Below are positions 43,603 to 51,217 of a DNA stretch of 64,000 nucleotides, piece by piece; position 1 is the first letter of the stretch; every line of letters starts with the position of its first letter. The stretch covers positions 62,001-126,000 of the forward strand of contig CANCYR010000001.1 in NCBI GenBank assembly GCA_947382355.1. Reading direction: 5' to 3'. The stretch comes from an uncultured Lachnospiraceae bacterium (GTDB lineage: Bacteria > Bacillota > Clostridia > Lachnospirales > Lachnospiraceae). The notes beneath the pieces are model-generated. The model did no database searches. It was not told where the DNA came from and saw only the letters and a list, made by a program, of their open reading frames with translations. A program made the position numbers and the translations under genes.

Positions 43603-45149
43603 AAGTGAACAGTATACTGAAAAAATGGAATAGCGATACGGCAGGTATTGTAAAGGTAGTTTCGCTAATTTGGTGTGTTATATCGTTTATGGGGGGGGGA
43701 TATTTTGTTGATTCACATTATCAGGAAGGTATAAGCAATGCCACCGGATATGTTTTAAGCAGACCTTTGCAATATATATGCTTTGGAATTGCATATATAG
43801 TTTCCGTTTGTTTGATTTTTGCTATATGCAAATTTTTATATAATGCATTGGCAATGGATGGAAAAGAAAGGAAAATATTTTTTTATATGCTTCCGGTTCT
43901 GATAGTTTTGGCATCATATTTGCTTACGGATATTTCATGGACAGATATACAAAATTATTATGTGGGAGATGAAAAAAATATATGGGATGCTGCTGTCAGG
44001 ATGTATCCGTTCTTTTTCGTATATTCAAGTGAATTATTCTTAATATGTTTTTTGCTTTTTCCGTCTATAATCGCGCCAAGTATTTTTAAAATAATTTTTG
44101 TAGCATATGTGTTTGGCTATACTATATATAGGACTAAAATGTATTATAAGACAAATTGGGCATATTCTCTGTATGCTGTGTTTGCCTTAAAACCGTTTTT
44201 GGAATTAGGCATACGTGTGCACAGAATGCATTGGTATGCCATGCTGTATTTATTGGTTGCAATAAAATTGTATTATGACTGCAAATTGAAAGTGCAGTTT
44301 GAGGGAAGAAAGCTGATTGGGGTTAGCATTATTTTAAGTATTTTAACGATTTGGCGTCGGGAAGGCTGTTATCTTATTATATGGGGATTGTTATTGCTGC
44401 TTTTTACATATATAGACTGGGAGGATATAAAAAACAGTAAACAGCCGCTCTGCTCCAAGGGAGTGCGTAACATTAAGTATATTACGGCACTATTTTTTCT
44501 GACGGAAATTTTGATCTGTCTTCCTGAATTTATTTTTGAAATAAATATAAATAAAGCGAACGAAAGTGCATGGACCTATCAGGCTTATATAGTCCATATG
44601 CTGGGAGAAAAATCCTTTGACAGGAGTGCGTGTGGAGAAGAGCTGGCAATCATAAATAAATTTCTTGATTTGGAAACAATCGATCGATATAATAGCGAGT
44701 GCCTTTTGGAATGCTATCAGGATACTTACTGGGGCCGGGCAAACTGGGGGGAAGGACAGTATTATGCGGTGAAAAGCTATTTCACGCCTGAAAATATGGA
44801 GGAATTTAACAATGCCGTAATGAAAGTAATAATGAAAGAGCCGGGTGTATTTTTGAAATCCAGAATAAGTGCATTTATGGCAGCTGCCAGAGCAAGGAAC
44901 AGTTATAATCTGTTTTTGCCGTTTTTATTGCTGCTGATGATATTGATATTCGGTATCAGGGGAAAAGACAAGGTTTTAATACTTCTTTCCTTGGGGATGG
45001 TAGGGCATATGGCAATAACTGTCCTGACCATGCCGGCTTCGTATTTTAAGTACTTTTTTCAAATGTATGCTTTTGGATGGGTTTTTGCGGTGATTGTGGT
45101 AATGGAGAAAATTTGTAGTGCTCAAAATATAAGCAGAATAAAGGCATAG
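43599..45149 (+). CDS. large multi-pass membrane protein (GT-C-like) containing a 9-G tract
   Basis: 516 residues with about ten hydrophobic segments, and a large soluble-looking loop at ~320-430 (ESAWTYQAYIVHMLGEKS..., DTYWGRANWGEGQYY). The layout resembles GT-C glycosyltransferases or other polyprenyl-sugar-dependent enzymes, but the usual acidic motif in the first loop is not clear. Bases 43691-43699 are nine G encoding Gly32-34 after Met31; slippage would stop translation early. It overlaps the preceding short frame by 4 bp. Function unassigned. Confidence 0.7.
   Translation: MKVNSILKKWNSDTAGIVKVVSLIWCVISFMGGGYFVDSHYQEGISNATGYVLSRPLQYICFGIAYIVSVCLIFAICKFLYNALAMDGKERKIFFYMLPVLIVLASYLLTDISWTDIQNYYVGDEKNIWDAAVRMYPFFFVYSSELFLICFLLFPSIIAPSIFKIIFVAYVFGYTIYRTKMYYKTNWAYSLYAVFALKPFLELGIRVHRMHWYAMLYLLVAIKLYYDCKLKVQFEGRKLIGVSIILSILTIWRREGCYLIIWGLLLLLFTYIDWEDIKNSKQPLCSKGVRNIKYITALFFLTEILICLPEFIFEININKANESAWTYQAYIVHMLGEKSFDRSACGEELAIINKFLDLETIDRYNSECLLECYQDTYWGRANWGEGQYYAVKSYFTPENMEEFNNAVMKVIMKEPGVFLKSRISAFMAAARARNSYNLFLPFLLLLMILIFGIRGKDKVLILLSLGMVGHMAITVLTMPASYFKYFFQMYAFGWVFAVIVVMEKICSAQNISRIKA
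43691..43699 (+). repeat. poly-G tract (G9) near the 5' end of a membrane-protein gene
   Basis: Nine consecutive G, preceded by TTTAT, at codons 31-34. Second long G run in the same operon. Confidence 0.95.
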
Positions 45150-45167
45150 TTAGAAGTGGCTTTGATT

Positions 45168-45272
45168 ATGACGAAAGCTTTTTGTATTATTCTGAAACGA
45201 ATATTACAGATTAAATGGGATAATGCAGCCTTGCTGTCATATACATATGAAAAAGGGCACTTTTCAATATGA
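45168..45272 (+). pseudogene. fragment related to the cyclase-like gene at 47720
   Basis: A 34-codon frame whose stop overlaps the next start (ATGA). Bases 45192-45225 are identical to 47834-47867 except for one base, in the same reading frame, giving L-K-R-I-L-Q-I-K-x-D-N in both. Outside that stretch similarity fades. It is a remnant of a relative of the cyclase-like gene, or a recombination scar. Confidence 0.6.
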
Positions 45273-45871
45273 ACCAGCAATATATATATGTTTCTTTTGA
45301 ATATGATTATGACAGCAGGGCAAAATTAACTTTTTGCGAAAAGAAGAATCAAACGTATAGAATATACTTGAATAATTGCAATGCATATGGCGGAAAAGGC
45401 GGGTTTACAAACAGAAAGACAGAAGGGGACGGGAAGACGCCGATAGGAATCTATCACATTATTTCAGGATTCGGAACGGAGCAGGCAGAAAAAGTAAAGA
45501 TACCATACGTGATAACAGATAACGGGCAGGTGTGGGTGGATGATCCGGAGTCGAAGTACTATAACACTATGCAGCAGGGAGACGGAAAGGGAAAGTGGAA
45601 GAGCGCTGAGAAACTGAACATACCGGCATACAAATATGCTCTGGTGATTGGCTATAATACAAATTCCCCGGTTCCATATGGAGGGAGTGCTATCTTTGTG
45701 CATTGTATGACAGACAATCCTTATACAGAAGGCTGTATTGCCATAAAAGAGAAGGATATGCACTGCCTGATTAGCAATATAGATGTGAACAAAAAACCAA
45801 TCATCATAATAGATTCTATAGAGAAAATAAAAAGGAAATATGAGGAATGGAAGGATGCAGGTGATAAATGA
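45269..45871 (+). CDS. L,D-transpeptidase (YkuD)-like protein
   Basis: 200 residues with no signal peptide visible. KTPIGIYHIISGFGT is the YkuD strand where the product names the P-x-G-x-Y/F motif. AIFVHCMTDNPYTEGCIAI supplies the H...(S/T)xGC(I/V) catalytic block, with the Cys as nucleophile. Members cross-link peptidoglycan or attach proteins, but the missing export signal is odd; a cytosolic or phage-like amidase role or a lost N-terminus is possible. It begins inside the tail of the preceding gene fragment. Confidence 0.8.
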   Translation: MNQQYIYVSFEYDYDSRAKLTFCEKKNQTYRIYLNNCNAYGGKGGFTNRKTEGDGKTPIGIYHIISGFGTEQAEKVKIPYVITDNGQVWVDDPESKYYNTMQQGDGKGKWKSAEKLNIPAYKYALVIGYNTNSPVPYGGSAIFVHCMTDNPYTEGCIAIKEKDMHCLISNIDVNKKPIIIIDSIEKIKRKYEEWKDAGDK

Positions 45872-46403
45872 ACTGATTGTTAATATCTTTTCGTGGGTCA
45901 GAAACAATATAGGAGATACCGTAGCAATTATATCAGTAATGCTGGTGGTATGGGAATTAAGAAAAACAAAGTTAAATAATTATCTCATCAATATGGACCT
46001 GCTTCGTCAGGAGGAGGCGCAGGTACGCATGATGATGAATGAGGCAAAGGCGGAAATCACAAAACTGACAAAAGAGCTGAAGAAAAAACCGACTATGAAT
46101 AGAGAAAAGTTTTTTCAGGTGTTTGGAGACGGAAATTATAATAATATCCGAAAGATTGGTTATTTTTATGAATACTTAGGCTTGATTGTAAAGAAAAAGA
46201 GTATTCCCTTTGCAATGATTTTTTCTTTGTTTTCTTTTCCGGATATGTTTTGGGAAGAAACAAAGGAAATAAGAAGAATAATCTGTAAAGAAATTGGTAT
46301 TGATGATTTTTGGATAAATTTTGAGTATATGCAGAAAAAATACCAAAAAAGAAGGCAGATGAGAAAATATATTAAAAAATTTCAGCCAGGTTCATGGAAG
46401 TAA
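45855..46403 (+). CDS. single-helix membrane protein of unknown function
   Basis: 182 residues from the ATG at 45855 (TGAGGA 8 nt upstream), overlapping the L,D-transpeptidase-like gene by 17 bp, so co-translated. Residues ~8-36 form one membrane helix (NNIGDTVAIISVMLVVWEL), residues ~45-75 a likely coiled coil rich in E and K, and the rest is basic with aromatic residues. I do not recognise a family. Its context suggests a partner of the transpeptidase-like protein. Confidence 0.6.
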   Translation: MQVINELIVNIFSWVRNNIGDTVAIISVMLVVWELRKTKLNNYLINMDLLRQEEAQVRMMMNEAKAEITKLTKELKKKPTMNREKFFQVFGDGNYNNIRKIGYFYEYLGLIVKKKSIPFAMIFSLFSFPDMFWEETKEIRRIICKEIGIDDFWINFEYMQKKYQKRRQMRKYIKKFQPGSWK

Positions 46404-46665
46404 ATAAGATTGGAGTTAAAACGTTAACAAAAAATCATTAAAAAAAGTTTAAAATAATGCTTGCAATATATTCGCCCCTATGTTAAGATGCATACAAAGC
46501 AGTTTTCATATCAGGTGTGGTCATCGGGGACTTCACACTTTTCAATTAGCACATGGTTTATTCTATTATCTCGGATTTCTGCTTTTAAATTTCAACATTC
46601 AATCAAATAAAAGCAGCTGCGGGATAATGGTTTCTGACACCTCTGCAGCGGACGGGAGGGTTAAT
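46404..46665 (+). promoter_or_regulatory. leader region with promoter and hairpin before the Rpn-like gene
   Basis: TTGCAA (46461-46466), 17-nt spacer and TAAGAT (46484-46489) make a moderate promoter about 177 nt before the start codon. The leader contains a GTGTG...CACAC inverted repeat (46515-46538) with an inner GTC/GAC pairing. No known riboswitch class was recognised. Confidence 0.4.
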
Positions 46666-47622
46666 ATGTCAGGTAACAGAGAGTATAAAAGCGATGTGTT
46701 CAGTATGTTGATGGAGAATCCGCAGAATGCGCTGGATTTGTATAATGCAGTGAATCATTCATGCTATGAGGATCCGGCCCTTGTGGAAATGAAAACACTT
46801 GAGAAAGGCATATCCCTGACAGTCAGGAATGACGCATCCTTTGTGCTGGACATGAGTCTGAGTATTTATGAGCACCAGTCAACGGTCTGCCCCAATATGC
46901 CAATTAGAAGCCTTGTTTACTTTAGTCACATTTTGGAGCAAATCATCAAAGGGAAAAATGTATACGGCAGGCAGCCGGTGACGATTCCCACACCGCATTT
47001 TGCGGTCTTTTATAACGGAGATGAAGAACAGCCGGAAAGATATGAACAGAGATTGTCGGACCTGTTTGCAAAGCCTGTGGAGATACCGGAATTGGAGCTT
47101 ACCTGTACGGTATATAATATCAATAACGGGAAGAATCAGGAGCTGCTTTCCAAATGCCCGTTTCTAAAGGATTATATGACGTTTGTGACTTATGTCAGGG
47201 AAAACCACAGATTATACGGGTATGAGGACTTGGAACATGCGATTGCAGAAGCGATAGACCGCTGCATTAAAGAGGACATTTTGCGGGAATTTTTAATGAC
47301 GCACCGCTCGGAGGTGATGAAGGTAATGACACTGGATTATACATTTGACAGGCAGTTAAAGTTGGAACGTGAGGACAGCAGAATAGAAGGAAGAAATGAG
47401 GGGAGAGCTGAAGGAAGAGAAGAGGGATTAGCGGAAGGACGGCTCCGGGAACAGATTCATGTGCTTTGCGAAAAACTTAAAAAACAGAAATCTTTTGAAC
47501 GGATTGTTGAGGAAACGGAAATGTCAAAGGAAGAGGTGACGGCTATTTATGACATAGCATGCCGGTTTGCTCCGGAGTATAATGAGGAACAAATCTACGA
47601 GGCGTTTTGCGTATCAATTTAA
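46666..47622 (+). CDS. Rpn-family PD-(D/E)XK nuclease/putative transposase
   Basis: 318 residues from the ATG at 46666 (GGGAGGG 5 nt upstream). The fold is the PD-(D/E)XK type of recombination-promoting nucleases (Rpn/YhgA-like): SDVFSMLMENPQNALDLYNAVN, then FVLDMSLSIYEHQSTVCPNMPIRSLVYF, where the usual D..x-E-x-Q is written D-M-S-L-S-I-Y-E-H-Q. The C-terminal third has E-G-R repeats (EGRNEGRAEGREEGLAEGR) typical of the family. These genes often occur in many copies in Lachnospiraceae. A terminator follows. Confidence 0.88.
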   Translation: MSGNREYKSDVFSMLMENPQNALDLYNAVNHSCYEDPALVEMKTLEKGISLTVRNDASFVLDMSLSIYEHQSTVCPNMPIRSLVYFSHILEQIIKGKNVYGRQPVTIPTPHFAVFYNGDEEQPERYEQRLSDLFAKPVEIPELELTCTVYNINNGKNQELLSKCPFLKDYMTFVTYVRENHRLYGYEDLEHAIAEAIDRCIKEDILREFLMTHRSEVMKVMTLDYTFDRQLKLEREDSRIEGRNEGRAEGREEGLAEGRLREQIHVLCEKLKKQKSFERIVEETEMSKEEVTAIYDIACRFAPEYNEEQIYEAFCVSI

Positions 47623-47650
47623 GTGACCTGCAGCCTTTTGGAACACCATA

Positions 47651-47676
47651 GGCGGGAAGAATTTCCCGCCATTTTT
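47651..47676 (+). terminator. intrinsic terminator after the Rpn-like gene
   Basis: GGCGGGAA pairs perfectly with TTCCCGCC across a 4-nt loop, followed by ATTTTTAT. Confidence 0.88.
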
Positions 47677-47719
47677 ATATCTAAGAGAAATTTTGTCTAA
47701 GAAGGAGGTCTGTACGAAA

Positions 47720-48622
47720 ATGAACCAATACTATCAAAAGCGTATCATAGCTTTTATAGATATTCTGGGCTTTAAAACAAAGATAGATGACAGTTTGCTT
47801 TCTGAAACGACTGCCCATAAGCTTCATACCGCCCTGAAACGAATATTACAGATTAAATTGGATAATGAGGATTTATCCTCTGTGCTTGAAATGAAAAGCT
47901 ATGGTGTAGAAATCACCACATTTTCTGACAGCGCGGTAATTTCTTATCCGGCGGATGACATAGATGGATTATTTTTTTTATTATTGGATTTAGTGCACGT
48001 GCAGTTAGAGCTGGCTTCCTGTGATGTTTTACTGCGGGGCGGCATTACAATTGGTGATTTGTATCATGATGGTAATATTGTGTATGGGCCTGCCATGAAT
48101 GAGACTTATCTGCTTGAGTCCCAAAAGGCAGTATATCCAAGAGTAATAGCAGATGTACACATTATAAATGATTTTATAAAAGAGCAGGTAAAACTTGGGA
48201 AAGCGGACCATTATGATGTTAAAGATACTCTGAATCTTCTGAAAAAGGACAGGGATGGAAAGTACTTTGTGGATATGCTGAGGCAGGACAGAGAGTTGTC
48301 TGATGGGGGAGATGAATATTTCCGGTGGCTTAAAAATTTGCGGACAGTTATAGTGGAAGGGCTTAACAGATATGATTCTCCCCAATTGAAATGGAATGAA
48401 AAACTGCAGCAAATCCTTAATAAAAAATACAATAAATCTGCAAAAGAGAACCGGAATATTTTTATAAAGTATGAATGGCTGAAGGAATACTATAATTTAG
48501 TAGTGGGTGACGAGGAAGCTTATTATCCTGTTCCTCAATGCCTGGAAAGAGATGGGCAGAAGTTGTTTCGGAAAGGGTATAATCAGTTAAGGATTCGGTA
48601 TGAAGAGGGGCGGTATGTTTGA
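47720..48622 (+). CDS. divergent class III nucleotidyl-cyclase-like protein
   Basis: 300 residues from the ATG at 47720 (AAGGAGG 12 nt upstream). RIIAFIDILGFKTKI carries the first metal Asp of the cyclase fold, TTFSDSAVISYP the second, and LRGGITIGDLYHDGNIVYGPAMNETYLLES matches the R-x-G-I-x-x-G...G-x-x-x-N-x-A-x-x-L-E stretch of class III cyclases. The C-terminal ~140 residues are helical and unassigned. Related stand-alone proteins occur beside defence genes; a signalling role is a guess. A 34-bp relative lies upstream at 45192. Confidence 0.65.
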   Translation: MNQYYQKRIIAFIDILGFKTKIDDSLLSETTAHKLHTALKRILQIKLDNEDLSSVLEMKSYGVEITTFSDSAVISYPADDIDGLFFLLLDLVHVQLELASCDVLLRGGITIGDLYHDGNIVYGPAMNETYLLESQKAVYPRVIADVHIINDFIKEQVKLGKADHYDVKDTLNLLKKDRDGKYFVDMLRQDRELSDGGDEYFRWLKNLRTVIVEGLNRYDSPQLKWNEKLQQILNKKYNKSAKENRNIFIKYEWLKEYYNLVVGDEEAYYPVPQCLERDGQKLFRKGYNQLRIRYEEGRYV

Positions 48623-48747
48623 TTGAGGAAAATGTAACAAAATCTTACATAAAAAATTTAAATGCAGCATTAAAACATTCTAATAGTGTGGCTTATGGCA
48701 GCACTGGTCGGAATACCATTCGTAAACAATTCACAATTAATTTTTAG
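48619..48747 (+). CDS. possible 42-residue protein or gene fragment after the cyclase-like gene
   Basis: A 42-residue frame beginning TTG (overlapping the preceding stop by 4 bp), with GAGGGGCGG upstream. It gives a peptide with a balanced composition that ends GSTGRNTIRKQFTINF. It has no hydrophobic segment. It may be a coupled small protein or the tail of a lost gene. Confidence 0.3.
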   Translation: MIEENVTKSYIKNLNAALKHSNSVAYGSTGRNTIRKQFTINF

Positions 48748-48798
48748 AAAAAGTACAAGAAAAACTATCTATTTAAGAAAAAAGATTACCCGGATAAA

Positions 48799-49617
48799 TT
48801 AAGCTAATGGCACTAATTTTCCCTTTTGAACAAAGTAATTGGCTTGTTGTAACAGTATGAGCTTATAATCTTTTCCCTTGCCTTCTGCCGTAAGCTTTGC
48901 TTTTATGAAAATGAAATACAGAAAACCGTCTTCAGTAACTGCCGATATCCAAAAATTCCGGATTTCTGCCTGGTCTGCATGCATAAGAAACCAGAATTCC
49001 GAAGGAATATAGTCATCTGACTCTTCATAATTTTCTATATAATAAGAATCGGCGCCTGCAAAGGAAGGGGAAGCATATTCCACATTCTGATAAGTATTCA
49101 TATAATCTGCCAATATATCCCTTTTTCTGCTGTTAAAATAGGCCTCTTCAAATGCCATGACATTTCTAAAATAGGTTTGGTTTTTTTGAGAAGTTATGAA
49201 ATGAAGTCCGAATCCTGCAAAGCCTTCGGGAAGCGGATTCTTAAAATCCTCATCCGTTCTTATTAACCTGACCATCGGCACATCCCTGTCTACCGGCCAC
49301 GGTTCGTCTCTTAAAACCTCTATTGCATACTGCCCAATCCTTTTTAATTTTTCATCTCTTTCCCTTGCTTCTGCTTTCATGTTCATATAATTTTGGAAAA
49401 ATACGGTAACAACTACGGCCAGCAGGAGTGCCTCAAAGTCTTTTATATTCTGCAGAATCTTTCGTAAAGCCTGCCAAAAGTCCAATGTATTATCTTCCGG
49501 GATTGCAATCCAGACAAATGCCGCTGCTGCAATCAGAAAAGCCAAAAGAAGAATGGTCCACAGCAAAGGCCATAAGAGCTGTCCAATATCAATTTTTGAT
49601 TTTCTTCCACGATTCAT
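48799..49617 (-). CDS. membrane protein of unknown function, second gene of a two-gene operon
   Basis: 272 residues. Two N-terminal helices (~14-37 and ~60-80, AVVVTVFFQNYM) are followed by a soluble domain of ~190 residues with acidic and aromatic character. AGGAG lies 6 nt before the ATG, which overlaps the preceding stop (ATGA), so it is translationally coupled to the gene at 49614-50633. No family recognised. Together they could be a sensor and a membrane effector, but no evidence shows this. Confidence 0.65.
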   Translation of the reverse strand: MNRGRKSKIDIGQLLWPLLWTILLLAFLIAAAAFVWIAIPEDNTLDFWQALRKILQNIKDFEALLLAVVVTVFFQNYMNMKAEARERDEKLKRIGQYAIEVLRDEPWPVDRDVPMVRLIRTDEDFKNPLPEGFAGFGLHFITSQKNQTYFRNVMAFEEAYFNSRKRDILADYMNTYQNVEYASPSFAGADSYYIENYEESDDYIPSEFWFLMHADQAEIRNFWISAVTEDGFLYFIFIKAKLTAEGKGKDYKLILLQQANYFVQKGKLVPLA

Positions 49618-50633
49618 CTGCTTCTCCTCTTAAGTTGTTTCCTGCTCTTTAAAAGTTTGGATTTGGTATCTTCCAGCATGTCCGTGCAATCATACAATTC
49701 CTGTTCATTTATGTCATAATAAGCCTGAAGCGCCTTCCTATAGATTTCGTTCCGCTCCAGCTTGTCAGACTGTCTTCTTATGGCTTTTAAAAGCCTGCCT
49801 ATAAATTCAAGCGTTTCATCTCTATTGATTTCATTTTTATTAGTAAGATTTCGTGCAAACCAGGATAAAAAGTTTTCTATGCCCATTTGTTCATGATGAA
49901 TTTTTGATAACGCAATTCTTGCCTGTCTGCTGATTGTCCGCTGACTTTGAGAATCTTTCCTTATAAACCAGACATATGTGGACATATCGTTTACAAGGAT
50001 GGAATCAAAGCTTATATGAACCATATCGTTGAATTCACAGGAATACATATCTGCCGGGAAATTAAAAATTTCTCCCTCCCTGTACTCCACAAATATAATG
50101 GGATTTCCGCATAAAACGTGGAGTTCTTTTAATTGCTGCTTTCCATCCTTATTTATTTTGGTCAGTTGGGATGTAAATTTTTTATATGTAGTTGCCAGTT
50201 CATATTTTTCTGCAATAAAAGGAAAAACATCCAAAAAGCTGACCGGGGTATTCCCTTTTAGAAATATCTTTTCACAAAGCATATTTTGGTAATACTTCAA
50301 AAATTTCCGGTAGCTCATATTTTGTCTATGTAAGGTTTTTAAGCCAATTTCAAAATGTATGATTTGCCTGTTTGCATACATTCGCTCCGTTACATTTATC
50401 AAATGACATTTTGATAAATGCTGGCTGAATTTTACTGCTTTCCTGGACTCCACATAGTTTTTCTGATAATGAGAAAGGGTGCTGTCATTCATTCTTGGTT
50501 TCATTGTGCCAAAACGCCTGTAAAACTGTTTTCGATTGCGATTTTCTAAAACAGATGGATCAAAATAAACTGTTTTATATTTTTCCCAAAAATATCTGGT
50601 ATCCAGCATGGGTATCTGTAAGCTGAAATACAT
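49614..50633 (-). CDS. protein of unknown function, first gene of a two-gene operon
   Basis: 339 residues from the ATG at 50633, chosen for AAAGGGG 8 nt upstream; an in-frame ATG at 50732 would put the leader terminator inside the gene. The first ~200 residues are mixed alpha/beta with FDPSVLENRNRKQFYRRFGTM near the start, and the last ~120 are helical and basic (RTISRQARIALSKIHHEQMG). It ends in a K/R-rich tail. No family recognised. Context: a leader with promoter, palindrome and attenuator. Confidence 0.65.
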   Translation of the reverse strand: MYFSLQIPMLDTRYFWEKYKTVYFDPSVLENRNRKQFYRRFGTMKPRMNDSTLSHYQKNYVESRKAVKFSQHLSKCHLINVTERMYANRQIIHFEIGLKTLHRQNMSYRKFLKYYQNMLCEKIFLKGNTPVSFLDVFPFIAEKYELATTYKKFTSQLTKINKDGKQQLKELHVLCGNPIIFVEYREGEIFNFPADMYSCEFNDMVHISFDSILVNDMSTYVWFIRKDSQSQRTISRQARIALSKIHHEQMGIENFLSWFARNLTNKNEINRDETLEFIGRLLKAIRRQSDKLERNEIYRKALQAYYDINEQELYDCTDMLEDTKSKLLKSRKQLKRRSR

Positions 50634-50670
50634 AATAAAATCCCCTTTCATTAAATACAGTCTGTGCATA

Positions 50671-50705
50671 AATAAAAATCTCCAGTGGCAAACACTTGGA
50701 GATTT
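50671..50705 (-). terminator. leader terminator (attenuator candidate)
   Basis: On the minus strand AAATCTCCAAGTG pairs with CACTGGAGATTT (one bulged base, 5-nt loop), followed by TTATTTATG. It lies between the promoter at 50930-50958 and the start codon at 50633, so most transcripts would stop here unless the stem is prevented from forming. A second hairpin, CCTGTTT...AAACAGG (50862-50886), sits near the 5' end of the leader. Confidence 0.65.
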
Positions 50706-50925
50706 AGGATAGTAGCTATGCCTGCCATCCATGCCGATATCATGTATTGAACCGGCTCTGATGGGACAATTACCTTTCTTTTATATTGGCTTAGTGTTCA
50801 TGTCTGCAATGGCTATAGGTTTTTCTCAATGAGAAGTCAAATATCCCTGCAGAATATCCGTCCTGTTTTTATATATCTGAAACAGGAACTATTTCCACAT
50901 CTGCTACTTTTTCATATCCTTACAA

Positions 50926-50958
50926 AACTATAGTACCATAGTTGGATTTGATTTACAA
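50926..50958 (-). promoter_or_regulatory. promoter with overlapping 18-bp palindrome
   Basis: Minus-strand TTGTAA (50958-50953), 17-nt spacer, TACTAT (50935-50930). The 18-bp near-palindrome AACTATAGTACCATAGTT (50926-50943) covers the -10 element, the expected position for a repressor operator. The start of transcription would be near 50923, giving a leader of ~290 nt. Confidence 0.55.
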
Positions 50959-51217
50959 TAGTTTATTTATACAAAATTTAATGAAAATAGTCTAAAATGT
51001 TGTTTTTATTACAGGAATGGAAAACGGCTTAAGAAAATATTGTTAATTTACTTAAAACTTTCCATCTCATACTAATATATATTAAAACATATAAAAACTT
51101 ATAATAAGATTTTAAAAAGATTGACGAATTAAAAAGATTAATGTAAAATAAATTAAATGAATAAAACAGAAACAAGAAATTGATAAAGCGGAACAAAACA
51201 GAAAGGAGATAACGGAC
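50959..51217 (+). promoter_or_regulatory. AT-rich upstream region of the Hint-protein operon, with promoter
   Basis: TTGACG (51121-51126), 17-nt spacer and TAAAAT (51144-51149) with an upstream TG make a strong promoter. The 160 nt above it are very AT-rich with A/T tracts, like an UP element or a curved DNA region. No gene is seen. The next start codon at 51218 has AGGAG 9 nt upstream. Confidence 0.65.
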
